Assembly (NCBI GenBank): GCA_003517845.1
Contig: DOZU01000242.1
Coordinates: 1 to 11,629 of the forward strand
DNA length: 11,629 nucleotides
Direction of reading: 5' to 3'
Source of the DNA: Clostridiales bacterium
GTDB lineage: Bacteria; Bacillota; Sulfobacillia; UBA995
Below the pieces are notes generated by a model, which did not search any database, had not been told where the DNA came from, and saw only the letters and a list, made by a program, of their open reading frames with translations. A program made the position numbers and the translations under genes. Positions 1 through 8,517 of the stretch are shown here, piece by piece (within the stretch, counting starts at the first letter, position 1; the number at the start of each line of letters is the position of its first letter).

Positions 1-2
1 GG

Positions 3-2684
3 GCCCGGTGCCGGCTCGATCTGCTTGAGCTGACCGGTGAAGCCAATGATCAGGCTGTGTCTCATGCAGGGGCTGAGAAGGCCCGTCTCAGGGCCAATCT
101 GGAGGCAGTTGAGCTGGCGCTGGCTAAGACCGAGGACCAACTCCACCAGGCGCAAGCTCTGCGGGTGCCTGCCCAGGAGGCCGAGAGTTGCGACCGGGAA
201 CTGCGGCTCATCGGTCAGCGGTTGGGGCAGGTGCGCGAGCAGCAACGAGGAGTTGAGGACGCAGCGGCTAACCGGGCCAGGCAGTTGAGCCGCGGGGGTG
301 GCAGGCAAGTCGGGACAGCTCTTGTCCTGGCCGGACTCGTGGGAGCGGTCGTTCTCACTGGCGCAGGGGACTGGGCACCTGCCGTGCTGCTCCTGTTCTT
401 GGCAGCCGGAGGAGCCGGCTGGATGCGCCGGCGTGACCGGGCGGCCCAGCACTCGGCAGAGGGTATGCTCGCCAGAGGCCGGGATCTGGCCGGGAGTGTC
501 GAAAGCCTTGCTCAGGAACTGGCCGAAGTTGGGCGGCGAGTAAGAGACCTCCGCCTGGACCTGGTTCCTGACCTGCCCGCCGACCCTGAAGAGGCTCTCG
601 ATTCACTGCAGGCCGCGGTCGACCAATGGCGGCAGGAGGTCGCAGGAGCGCCGCGCATCATCGAGGCGGCGGCGTCCGCCATCAGGGAGTTGCAGACCCG
701 CAGGGACAACCTGACAGCAGGCCTCCGACAGGCTGAGTGCGGCTTGGATGCCAGCCGAAGATCCCCGACCCCGGGTAAGGAAGTCTCCAGGGAAGCTATT
801 GAGCAGTTGAGGGAAGAGATGAAGCGGCTGAACAATGAGCGCTTGGAGTTGGAGCGTCAGTTCCAGTCGCACCCCTTGATGTGGGTGGAGCGCCCGATCC
901 AGCGCTTTCTCCTTCACGGCGGCTCTCTTGCCAGCGAACTGGTGAGCGAGATAGCGGGCTGGCTCGAACAAGCGAGGGGTGGAGAGGATGTGCCGCAGCG
1001 CCCCGGCAGGGGGCATTACCGCGAGCTCGTCCGGCAGGCCTTCCTTGAGTGGTGGGAGACAGAGGGGCGGAGCCTGGCCGAGACATCCGCCCGGCCTCGG
1101 CGGCCTGGAATCGTCTGCTGGAAAGAGGCGAGGGAGTGGGTTGTGGGGGTCACCTCGCGGGGTCTGGCCACCACCAGAGTTGTATGCGATGGCACGGCAC
1201 TTGACGAGTCAAGGCGCATGCCCGGGTATTGGCCCCTGAAACGTCTCGGGGGCGTAATCCGGGTGGAGGGCAAGGACGCCGTGACGGATCTAGCCGTGGC
1301 AACCCTGGGGCAGGGCGGACACCCCTGCTACTTGTTCAGAGGCTGGGGGGGGCATCGTTCGCGGCCGGCTCCCCTGGTCCGGCGCCCCACGGTGGGTCAA
1401 CTGATGGCACTCGTGCCCGACACATGGCGGCGCAACGTGTTGGTGCCGAGAGCAGAGCCCATAGCGCCTGAACCAGCGGTTATTGGGGGGTACCAGGTTC
1501 ACTTCCTGGACCTCGGTCCGGGCGGCACGGGTGTTAGCTTCACCCGCGAGGATGGCCAGTTGCTTGGTGTGGCGGCATCCGTTCAGCAGTACGAGCTCGA
1601 GGGCGCCGTCGTAGAAGGAGAGGAACAACTTGCGGATGGGCCCCTGTTCATTGGAGCTCCGCCTGCCCTCCGCTCGCTCACTCCCGGCGGCTGGCAACTG
1701 GCCAGCCGGGTTGAGCTGCATCACGTGGGACTGCGCCTGCGCCTCTTCAGCACCGAGTTCACCCCGGCAGCGGAAGGCAGTATCCAGCCCATCGAAGGGC
1801 TGGACCATGATACAAGTGGGAGGTTCGCCATTACCATCTTTGACCATGAGGGTGACGTCGCCGAGGACCTGGCCTTCCGCTACATAGGGTCTGTCCACGC
1901 TATAACGGTAGCGCCTCCTGACCGGCACTGGCTGCCTCCGGCCGGAGGCTACCCGGAGGTAACGGTGGAACTGGAATACGGGCCGGAAAGCGCGGCAAGG
2001 CTCGGAAAGCTACTGGAGGACATGGCGACCCGCACCGGGAAGGGCTTGAGAATCGCCCTGCCCCCAGATCCCAGGTGGGATGCGGTCACGATCGAGATGA
2101 GATCCCGCCGCGGTGTGGTTGTGCCCGTCAGGCTGGTCATGGAACGGGTCTGGTGGCGCGTCCCCGGCCTGGGTCAGAACACGGACTGGACGGACAAGCC
2201 ATTGGACCTGGCTCGCGACGTGTTCCGAGCTGATTCCGAGAGAAAGCTGGAAGTGCGGCTGCCGCCTGCCGGCCCGGTCAGTCAGGTGGCGGTCGGCTTC
2301 AGCAGGGAGGGCCGCCGGACGTTCCGGGTCTCCGGCCGCCAAGTGGTCGAGATCCCGCTGCGGGAGTTCTGTGATGCGCGTGAGGTTGCCCAGCCGGCGG
2401 GCGGCCATGCCTTGTACTTGTGGCTGGTCAATGCGGAAGGGCAGGATCTGGCCGGGTGCCAGGTTGGGTCCTTCCAGCGGAGGGCGCGTGTTGTGGGCCC
2501 GCCCGAACAGCGTAGATCCTGTTCTACCTGCGATGACGCCAAGGCCGGGTATCGGTTCAGGTGCGTCCAGGGAGAATGGACCGACAAGTCCAGGGGCGAG
2601 TTCTTCCGCGATTGGGGCTCCTATTGCTGTGAACGCTGGCGTGGTGAGTACCAGGATGAGCAGGGCTGCTGGCACGAGCGTTAG
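3..2684 (+). CDS. Large coiled-coil/membrane-hairpin protein of unknown function, 5' partial; possible DruH-like partner of the helicase
   Basis: The frame is open from the window edge. The first candidate start, GTG at 57, has no ribosome binding site, and the codons before it read as ordinary protein, so the gene probably begins outside the window. Counting GTG 57 as residue 1, Glu/Gln/Arg/Leu-rich heptads fill about 1-78. Two hydrophobic segments (about 85-103 and 106-123) form a membrane hairpin followed by MRRR. A second coiled coil runs from about 125 to 270. The rest looks beta-rich: a segment around 350-430, then GYQVHFLDL (478-486), DGPLFIGAPP (527-536) and a later FAITIFDHEGD stretch (590-600). 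The tail carries Cys 822, 825, 836, 857, 858 and 871, a possible metal site. No catalytic motif was recognised. The stop is 23 nt before the helicase ATG, which implies one operon. Pairing with a giant DUF1998 helicase suggests a DruH-type role, but I recognise no named domain. Confidence 0.85.
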   Translation, partial: ARCRLDLLELTGEANDQAVSHAGAEKARLRANLEAVELALAKTEDQLHQAQALRVPAQEAESCDRELRLIGQRLGQVREQQRGVEDAAANRARQLSRGGGRQVGTALVLAGLVGAVVLTGAGDWAPAVLLLFLAAGGAGWMRRRDRAAQHSAEGMLARGRDLAGSVESLAQELAEVGRRVRDLRLDLVPDLPADPEEALDSLQAAVDQWRQEVAGAPRIIEAAASAIRELQTRRDNLTAGLRQAECGLDASRRSPTPGKEVSREAIEQLREEMKRLNNERLELERQFQSHPLMWVERPIQRFLLHGGSLASELVSEIAGWLEQARGGEDVPQRPGRGHYRELVRQAFLEWWETEGRSLAETSARPRRPGIVCWKEAREWVVGVTSRGLATTRVVCDGTALDESRRMPGYWPLKRLGGVIRVEGKDAVTDLAVATLGQGGHPCYLFRGWGGHRSRPAPLVRRPTVGQLMALVPDTWRRNVLVPRAEPIAPEPAVIGGYQVHFLDLGPGGTGVSFTREDGQLLGVAASVQQYELEGAVVEGEEQLADGPLFIGAPPALRSLTPGGWQLASRVELHHVGLRLRLFSTEFTPAAEGSIQPIEGLDHDTSGRFAITIFDHEGDVAEDLAFRYIGSVHAITVAPPDRHWLPPAGGYPEVTVELEYGPESAARLGKLLEDMATRTGKGLRIALPPDPRWDAVTIEMRSRRGVVVPVRLVMERVWWRVPGLGQNTDWTDKPLDLARDVFRADSERKLEVRLPPAGPVSQVAVGFSREGRRTFRVSGRQVVEIPLREFCDAREVAQPAGGHALYLWLVNAEGQDLAGCQVGSFQRRARVVGPPEQRRSCSTCDDAKAGYRFRCVQGEWTDKSRGEFFRDWGSYCCERWRGEYQDEQGCWHER

Positions 2685-2707
2685 CGCAGTGGAGGGAAGA
2701 GCGGACA

Positions 2708-5700
2708 ATGGAGGCGGCTAACCCCGCGGGACTGTGCGCCGAGGTGACTGACCGCTACCGGCGGTACCTTGAGACTACCTTTCACTTCCGGGATCGCGAG
2801 CTCCGAGAAGCCTTCGCCAAGGCTCTGAGGTCAGAGAACCTGACTCGGGGAGTCTACCTGCAAGCCACTCCTTCCTTCGCCCGAACCCGGTCTGGCTCGG
2901 AGTTGATGATCGAGCTGCTCGGACACCGGCCTGACGCCGGATTCCTGCGGGCAATAGACGGCGACCGGGCTCTCTACTGGCACCAGGAACAGGCTATCCG
3001 GCTCTCCGACGGCGGGCGCAACGTGGTGGTGGCCACCGGTACCGGAAGCGGCAAGACCGAGTCCTTCCTGCTGCCAATCCTCCTCCACCTCTACCGGCAA
3101 TTCGAGGAGGGACGGCTTGGTCCCGGCGTCCGCGCCCTCATCCTCTACCCCATGAACGCCCTGGCCAATGACCAGCGGGATCGATTGGGCGAGATCTGCC
3201 GGGTGTTGGCGGCCGAGAACCCCCCTTTCCGGCCCACCTTCGGTCAGTACATCGGTCACACCCCGGAGAACAAGCGGGATTCGTGGCGGCATGCTGAGGA
3301 ACGCTTGAGCCGGCGGCTAGATGGCGAACTGGTCTTGCGTCAAGAGATGCGGGAGAAGCCGCCCCACATCCTCCTCACCAACTACTCGATGCTCGAGTAC
3401 CTGCTCATTCGGCCGGCGGACAGCCCTCTCTTTGATGGTGGGAACGCGGCGGAATGGTCTTTCCTGGTACTGGACGAAGCGCATCAGTACCGGGGCGCCA
3501 AGGGCATGGAGATGGGCCTGTTGCTGAGGCGGCTCAAGCAGCGGCTGCGGGAAGGAGGCAGGACCGGGCCCTTCCGTTGCTTCGCCACCAGTGCCACTCT
3601 GGCTGGAGGAGCGCAGGAGAGAGAGATGGTCAGCCACTTCTGTTCTGTCCTGTTCGGCGAGGCCTTTGGCGAGGACGATGTTGTCCTTGGGCGGACAGAA
3701 CCCATGCCACCGGTGGCCACCGGGAGGCTGACTCCTCACAGCATTCGGGAGCTCCGGGATGCGCTCACGCTTCCCTTGCCGGCCGGCAGGGAGAAGGTTC
3801 ATGCTCTGGCCGGAGGGCTCGAGGCCGACTTGCCGGACAGCGGCGAACTGGCGGTTCTGGCCGGGGCCCTGCTCATGCAGGACGGCAATTTGCCGGCTCT
3901 ACTCAACCTGCTCCCGGGAGCCCGGGACTTCGAGGGAGTGGCCGGGGAGATGTTCCCCGACCTCCCGCCGGCCGTACGTGGCCAGGCCCTGACCACACTG
4001 GTAGACGTTCTTGGGCGGGCGCACAAGCCGGATTCCGGTGCGCCTCTACTGTCCGCCCGCTACCATTTCCTACTGCGGTCGCTGGAGGGGGCCTTCCTCG
4101 CCTTCCGGCCCAAGAGGCAAATCTTCCTGAACCGGACGGATACGGGAGAGGGCCAGTGCTTCGAGATCGCCCTGTGCCGCGAGTGCGGGCAGCACTACAT
4201 CGTCGGGACCGTCGAGGCAGGGTACTTGCGGGAGGCCATTCGGGACCCCGGTCACCCCGACTTCGGGGCCACGTTCTTCCGTCCGCTGGAGGATGACGAT
4301 GAGCCTTCTGAGGACGATGAGGCCGCTGACGAGCGGGGCCGGTACCAGCTTTGCGTGCGGTGCGGTGCCATCGGGCCAGAGGGTAACGCCCCACCGTGTG
4401 ATCACTCGGACCTGCTGGTACTGGAGCAGGCGGAGGCTGCCGCAGAGAGGGAAGACCAGGTACCCCGATGCTCCGCCTGCGGTTACAGCGGGCCCGACCC
4501 CGTGCGGGAGGTGATCCACGGCAACGATGGTCCCCATGCCGTCATCGCCACCACCCTGCACGCCCGCCTTCCTCAAGACCGGAGAAAGGTGTTGGCCTTC
4601 ACTGACGGGCGCCAGGAAGCGGCCTTTTTCGCTTGGTACCTGGAACGGACCTACCAGGAGATCCTGGAGCGCAAGCTTCTGCTGGAAACCCTGGTCAGAA
4701 CCGTCGACGGCGAGGGGGCCTCGCTGCGGGACCTCGCCCCGGAACTCGCCGAGGTACTGCGGCGGGAGGAGGTAGTTGGCGCCGAAGCCACGGCCCGGGA
4801 GGCCCTCCGGTCGGCGTGGCGCATCCTCTACCGGGAGTTCCTGACCGAGAGGCGGAGGCTCTCCCTGGAAGGAGTGGGCCTGGCTCGTTGGCAACTGCAG
4901 TTTCCCCCTTGGTTCGAGGTGCCTCCGGTGCTCCGGGAACCCCCGTGGGGATTGGGCGAGGAAGACGCCAGGGCTCTCACTGCCTGGCTTCTGGGTTCCT
5001 TACGCGCCGATGGCGCGGTGGAGATTGTGGCCAGCGACGGCATCAGCCTGCCTTGGGAGGAACTGGGTTTGCTCCTCCCCGCTCCCCAGCGGGTCACTCC
5101 GGGCCCGGCCAGGGGCCGGCCAGGCGTGAGAGCATGGGATGGTCCGCGGCGGCGGACCACCCGCTACCTTGAGCGGCTCCATGGTGGCGAACAGGCCAAA
5201 GAGGCGGCTGTCCACGCCTTGCGGGCTATCTGGGAGAGCCTGCGCGATTGCGATGACCGTGCACCCACCACAACTTCCCGCTTGTTGCTGGACGTGGACG
5301 GCGGGCGGCGGCTGAACCCGGATTGGTGGCGACTGCGGCCCCTGCGAGACGGGGAGACCCTGTTCCGCTGCCGGAGGTGTCGCGGTCTGCAGGACCTCGC
5401 GCTGGGTGAGCATTGCTCAAGGGCCGGTTGCCCCGGCAAGGTGCAGGCAGTTGCCGTCGCCGAGCTTGAAGCCAACCACTACCGGCAGCTTTACAGCGAG
5501 GAACTGCCGGGGCGGCTGCGGGCGGAGGAGCATACGGCCCAATTGGACCCGGAGAAGGCCTGGGAGTTCCAGCGGGAGTTCAAGGCGGGACGCATCCACC
5601 TGCTGAGCTCTTCGACCACCTTTGAACTGGGAGTGGACCTGGGAGACCTCGACACGGTGTTCCTGCGCAATGTGCCCCCCGAAGCTCACAACTACGTACA

Positions 5701-7336
5701 ACGGGTGGGGCGGTCGGGACGGCGCAGCGGTCAGCCGGGCCTGGCCATCACTTACTGCCGGCGTGCCGCTCACGATCGTTACCATTTTGCCGAACCGGAA
5801 TGGATGCTGGCGGGCCACACCCGGTTGCCGCGGCTCAAGGTGTCCAACCCGAAGATCATCGGGCGGCACATCACCGCGACCGTTCTCACCGATTTCTTCC
5901 GAGCCCAGCCGGGCCGCTTCCAGCATGTGCAGGCCTTGTTTGGCGATCCGGCCAGGCCGAGCCTTTGCGCTGACCTCCGGCAGTTCATCAAGGAGCACCA
6001 CCGCGTCCTCGAGCGCCGGCTGCTGCCGATCGTGCCCCCTGCTGTAGCCGCAGAGGTGGGGCTCGAAAACGGGTCTTGGGCTGACCGGGTGATGGGCCCG
6101 GGAAGCCGCATGGCACAGGCCGAGGCGGAGTTGGCAAGCGACTATGGCGCTGTGTTGCAATTGGAAGCGGCGGCCAGTTTGCGGCGGGACTACCCCACGG
6201 CCGGCTGGGCAAAGCGGAGAGCACAGACTATTGGGGGCGAGGATGTCCTCAGGTTCCTGTCCCGCAAGGCCATAATCCCCAAGTACGGGTTTCCGGTGGA
6301 TGTAGTTGAGCTGGATGTGCAGCGCACGGCCGGGGGGAGAGAGGCCCACGGCGTACAACTGGAGCGCGATCTGAAGCTCGCCATCGCCGAGTATGCCCCC
6401 ACGAGTGAACTGGTGGCCAACAAGAAGCTGTGGCGCTCCCACGGTCTGAAGCGGGTGGCCGGCAAGGAATGGGATCGATGGCACTACCGTCGTTGCGACC
6501 GGCACAACCGCTTTGAGCGGTGGGGACCGGAAGCCAAGGCCCCGGCAGAGAAATGCTGCTCGGAGATGACCCATATCCATGAATGTGTTGTACCGCGCTT
6601 TGGGTTCATCAGCGACCGCAAGGGACCGCGTGAGCCTCGCAAGCGCCCAGAGAGGTTGTTCTCTTCACGCCCCCACTTCATTGGTCTGACCGGCCCCAGC
6701 CCGGGAGTACTGGACTTCCCTGCCTCGGCTCCCGCGGTCCGTCTGACCAAGGCATCCCCGGGCCAGTTGGTCGTCATCTGCGAGGGGAGACGCGGGGAGG
6801 GGTTCTACATCTGCCTCGACTGTGGCACCGGTTTGCGGCAGCGCAAGCGGTCCCACGAAACCCCCTATGACCAGGCCTGCACCGGGAAACTGAAGTCCCT
6901 GTCGATCGGCCATGAGTTCGATACCGATGTGGTCCGGTTGCAGTTCACCGCTTCCTGCCCACCCGGGCAGGAGCCGGCCTGGACTGCCTATGCCTTGGCG
7001 TATGCCCTGATCGCGGGAGCGGCCGAAGTGCTGCAGGTATCCGACACGGACCTCAGTGCCACCGTGGGACATGCCGACTGCCACCCGCTGCCCCCGGTGA
7101 TCCTCTACGACGACGTGCCTGGAGGGGCAGGATTGGTGGCTGCTCTCGAGGAGGAGGCAGTCCTGCGCGGGTGCTTGGGGGCCGCCCTGAAGCGTGTGGA
7201 TGGGCGCTGTGGTTGCGGGGAGACCACCACCTGCTATGGTTGCCTGAGGACTTACCAGAATCAGTTCGCTCACCAGCACCTGCAGCGGGGCACCGCCCGG
7301 CGGCTGCTGGAGGAGGCGCTCAAGAGACTGGGCTGA
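2708..7336 (+). CDS. Giant SF2 DEAH-box helicase with C-terminal DUF1998/MrfA-like zinc module (DruE-like candidate)
   Basis: ATP-dependent superfamily 2 helicase or translocase of 1542 residues, expected to act on DNA. Visible motifs: Q-like YWHQEQAIR (90-98), Walker A ATGTGSGKTES (109-119), motif Ia LILYPMNALANDQ (144-156), LLTNYSMLEYLL (222-233), DEAH (256-259) and SAT (295-297). In the second RecA lobe are AFTDGRQEAAFFA (630-642), TTFELGVDLGDLD (970-982) and the arginine-finger motif NYVQRVGRSGRR (995-1006). Between the lobes are Cys pairs (C490/C493, C549/C552, about C588/C591) and an acidic run near 520-535. The C-terminus has LYDDVPGGAG (1466-1475) and C1501-x-C1503-x5-C1509-x2-C1512, the signature of DUF1998/MrfA-type proteins. 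A GGAGGG site 11 nt upstream supports the start. DUF1998 helicases occur in Druantia (DruE), DISARM and MrfA repair. The length and single large upstream partner favour a Druantia-like defence role, which is inferred. No frameshift or missing catalytic motif is seen. Confidence 0.95.
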   Translation: MEAANPAGLCAEVTDRYRRYLETTFHFRDRELREAFAKALRSENLTRGVYLQATPSFARTRSGSELMIELLGHRPDAGFLRAIDGDRALYWHQEQAIRLSDGGRNVVVATGTGSGKTESFLLPILLHLYRQFEEGRLGPGVRALILYPMNALANDQRDRLGEICRVLAAENPPFRPTFGQYIGHTPENKRDSWRHAEERLSRRLDGELVLRQEMREKPPHILLTNYSMLEYLLIRPADSPLFDGGNAAEWSFLVLDEAHQYRGAKGMEMGLLLRRLKQRLREGGRTGPFRCFATSATLAGGAQEREMVSHFCSVLFGEAFGEDDVVLGRTEPMPPVATGRLTPHSIRELRDALTLPLPAGREKVHALAGGLEADLPDSGELAVLAGALLMQDGNLPALLNLLPGARDFEGVAGEMFPDLPPAVRGQALTTLVDVLGRAHKPDSGAPLLSARYHFLLRSLEGAFLAFRPKRQIFLNRTDTGEGQCFEIALCRECGQHYIVGTVEAGYLREAIRDPGHPDFGATFFRPLEDDDEPSEDDEAADERGRYQLCVRCGAIGPEGNAPPCDHSDLLVLEQAEAAAEREDQVPRCSACGYSGPDPVREVIHGNDGPHAVIATTLHARLPQDRRKVLAFTDGRQEAAFFAWYLERTYQEILERKLLLETLVRTVDGEGASLRDLAPELAEVLRREEVVGAEATAREALRSAWRILYREFLTERRRLSLEGVGLARWQLQFPPWFEVPPVLREPPWGLGEEDARALTAWLLGSLRADGAVEIVASDGISLPWEELGLLLPAPQRVTPGPARGRPGVRAWDGPRRRTTRYLERLHGGEQAKEAAVHALRAIWESLRDCDDRAPTTTSRLLLDVDGGRRLNPDWWRLRPLRDGETLFRCRRCRGLQDLALGEHCSRAGCPGKVQAVAVAELEANHYRQLYSEELPGRLRAEEHTAQLDPEKAWEFQREFKAGRIHLLSSSTTFELGVDLGDLDTVFLRNVPPEAHNYVQRVGRSGRRSGQPGLAITYCRRAAHDRYHFAEPEWMLAGHTRLPRLKVSNPKIIGRHITATVLTDFFRAQPGRFQHVQALFGDPARPSLCADLRQFIKEHHRVLERRLLPIVPPAVAAEVGLENGSWADRVMGPGSRMAQAEAELASDYGAVLQLEAAASLRRDYPTAGWAKRRAQTIGGEDVLRFLSRKAIIPKYGFPVDVVELDVQRTAGGREAHGVQLERDLKLAIAEYAPTSELVANKKLWRSHGLKRVAGKEWDRWHYRRCDRHNRFERWGPEAKAPAEKCCSEMTHIHECVVPRFGFISDRKGPREPRKRPERLFSSRPHFIGLTGPSPGVLDFPASAPAVRLTKASPGQLVVICEGRRGEGFYICLDCGTGLRQRKRSHETPYDQACTGKLKSLSIGHEFDTDVVRLQFTASCPPGQEPAWTAYALAYALIAGAAEVLQVSDTDLSATVGHADCHPLPPVILYDDVPGGAGLVAALEEEAVLRGCLGAALKRVDGRCGCGETTTCYGCLRTYQNQFAHQHLQRGTARRLLEEALKRLG

Positions 7337-8309
7337 CCCCTGACCCGGGAGAGAGCGGAGGAAGGCCCGGTCCTTCCCCCAGGCCCACCAGCCCGTCCCC
7401 CCTGCGCCGCGGGATGAGGTGGATGTGGGCGTGGGCGGGCGTGAAGGCCCGGGCCCTCCAGCTCTCCGCCGCCACGTGGAAGCCTTCCACGCCGGCACAC
7501 GACACCCGCATCTCACCGCTCAGGTGGCGCAGGAGGTCGTCGGCGTCATTCCTCTCGGCCGTGGTCATGGAGAAGTAGTCAGGGGTGTGCCGGAAGGGGA
7601 TGACGAGCGTGTGTTCTTCGGTCACCGGGTGCTCGTGCCGGACGGCGTAAGCCAGCTGGTTCCCGGCCACGGCCCGGCCGCGGAACCCGGGTGAACAGAA
7701 GAGGCAACCCGGGTCGGTCTCCGCCTCGGCGACGCGGAAGTCGGTGGAGTCCCTGTTGGCCTTGGAGCAGTTGCACTCCCAGCAAAGGACCTGGAGGTTC
7801 TCAACGGTGTTCTTGCCTCCGCGAGAGCGGGGGATGATGTGGTCCACGTGAAGAGTCGCCTCTTTCCTGGTCACCCCGCATAGCGTGCAGCGTCCCCCGG
7901 ACGCGGCTAGAGCCTGGTAGCGAAGGACCTCGGGGACGGGGTCGGTCTCAAGCATCCGGTAGGCCCAGACATCGAGCCCCCGCTCCTGGAGGAAGGTCTG
8001 GAGGCGCTGCTCGCAAAGGAGCCGCACCCTGGATCGCTGCTCGAAGGTCAGGGGTCCCGTGGCCAGGGTGATGAGGTCCCCGGCCTGGGTCACGACCTTG
8101 TGCTTCTTCAGCACCGGCAGGGGCATCTGCTTGATACGGTTCTCGTAGAAGACGATCTGGCTCTCATCCTCCACCAGGAGGGACATGGCCAACTGGCGCA
8201 GGGTGGCCATCCCCCCGGCGGCCACCAGGCTCCTGATAAGGAGCGGCTGGTAGACATGGCTCAAACGCATCCGGTTCTCAAGGAAGTCCACGAAATCGTC
8301 GAAGGTCAT
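7320..8309 (-). CDS. HNH endonuclease-HIT domain fusion protein
   Basis: Predicted 329-residue fusion. Residues 1-130 form a mixed helical N-terminal region typical of this HNH-HIT family. Residues 141-190 are a zinc-type HNH nuclease: C141-x2-C144, HVDHIIPRSRGG (154-165, with D156 and H157 as the catalytic DH pair), N171 and C176-x2-C179. Residues 200-305 are a HIT nucleotide-binding domain: C202-x2-C205, EEHTLVIPFRH (231-241) and the triad H293-A-H295-I-H297. Family members usually carry a Gly/Ala-rich GxxAGQT-like loop before the triad and a VxxPRGG-like end; here the loop reads SWRARAFTPAH and the tail is rich in Gly, Pro and Ser, so this HIT domain may be degenerate. The start at 8309 is chosen for its GGGAGGT site; the ATG at 8387 lacks one and would add a low-complexity leader. 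The gene converges on the helicase and overlaps it by 17 nt. No clear promoter is visible in the 208 bp upstream. The substrate is unknown. Confidence 0.92.
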   Translation of the reverse strand: MTFDDFVDFLENRMRLSHVYQPLLIRSLVAAGGMATLRQLAMSLLVEDESQIVFYENRIKQMPLPVLKKHKVVTQAGDLITLATGPLTFEQRSRVRLLCEQRLQTFLQERGLDVWAYRMLETDPVPEVLRYQALAASGGRCTLCGVTRKEATLHVDHIIPRSRGGKNTVENLQVLCWECNCSKANRDSTDFRVAEAETDPGCLFCSPGFRGRAVAGNQLAYAVRHEHPVTEEHTLVIPFRHTPDYFSMTTAERNDADDLLRHLSGEMRVSCAGVEGFHVAAESWRARAFTPAHAHIHLIPRRRGDGLVGLGEGPGLPPLSPGSGVSPVS

Positions 8310-8314
8310 GGCGC

Positions 8315-8321
8315 ACCTCCC
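8315..8321 (-). promoter_or_regulatory. Ribosome binding site of the HNH-HIT gene
   Basis: GGGAGGT on the - strand ends five bases before the ATG at 8309. It fixes the start at the MTFDDF methionine rather than the in-frame ATG at 8387, which has no comparable site. Confidence 0.75.
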
Positions 8322-8517
8322 GTGCCAGGGTCCTGGGCGGGGAGAAGTGGACCCACGGGCCTCGACCCCGGGTACCGCCTCGCGCACCGCATCGGTTCAG
8401 GATTCGACAGGGCGCCGGCACTTCCTGGGGGACGAGACACCGGACAGGCAATGGATGGAAGGCGCTTTGACGGATCTGCCCGAAGACTGGAATCGAGAGA
8501 TGACTGCAGGCCCGTTG

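Noticed and set aside
5101..5125. Short near-repeat of CCGGCCAGG within the helicase gene
   Set aside because: It is coding sequence rich in Pro, Ala and Gly codons; two short GC-rich units are expected by chance at this composition.
5417..6580. Long - strand open frame (387 codons) inside the helicase gene
   Set aside because: It is antisense to the conserved helicase motifs V and VI; GC-rich codon use opens such frames by chance.
3..7336. Identification as DISARM
   Set aside because: DISARM needs a separate DUF1998 protein, usually a phospholipase D-like protein and a methyltransferase; here DUF1998 is fused to the helicase and no methyltransferase is present in the window.
8310..8387. 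Upstream in-frame ATG at 8387 as start of the HNH-HIT protein
   Set aside because: It would add 26 residues of low-complexity Arg/Gly/Pro sequence and lacks a ribosome binding site, while the ATG at 8309 has GGGAGGT at good spacing.
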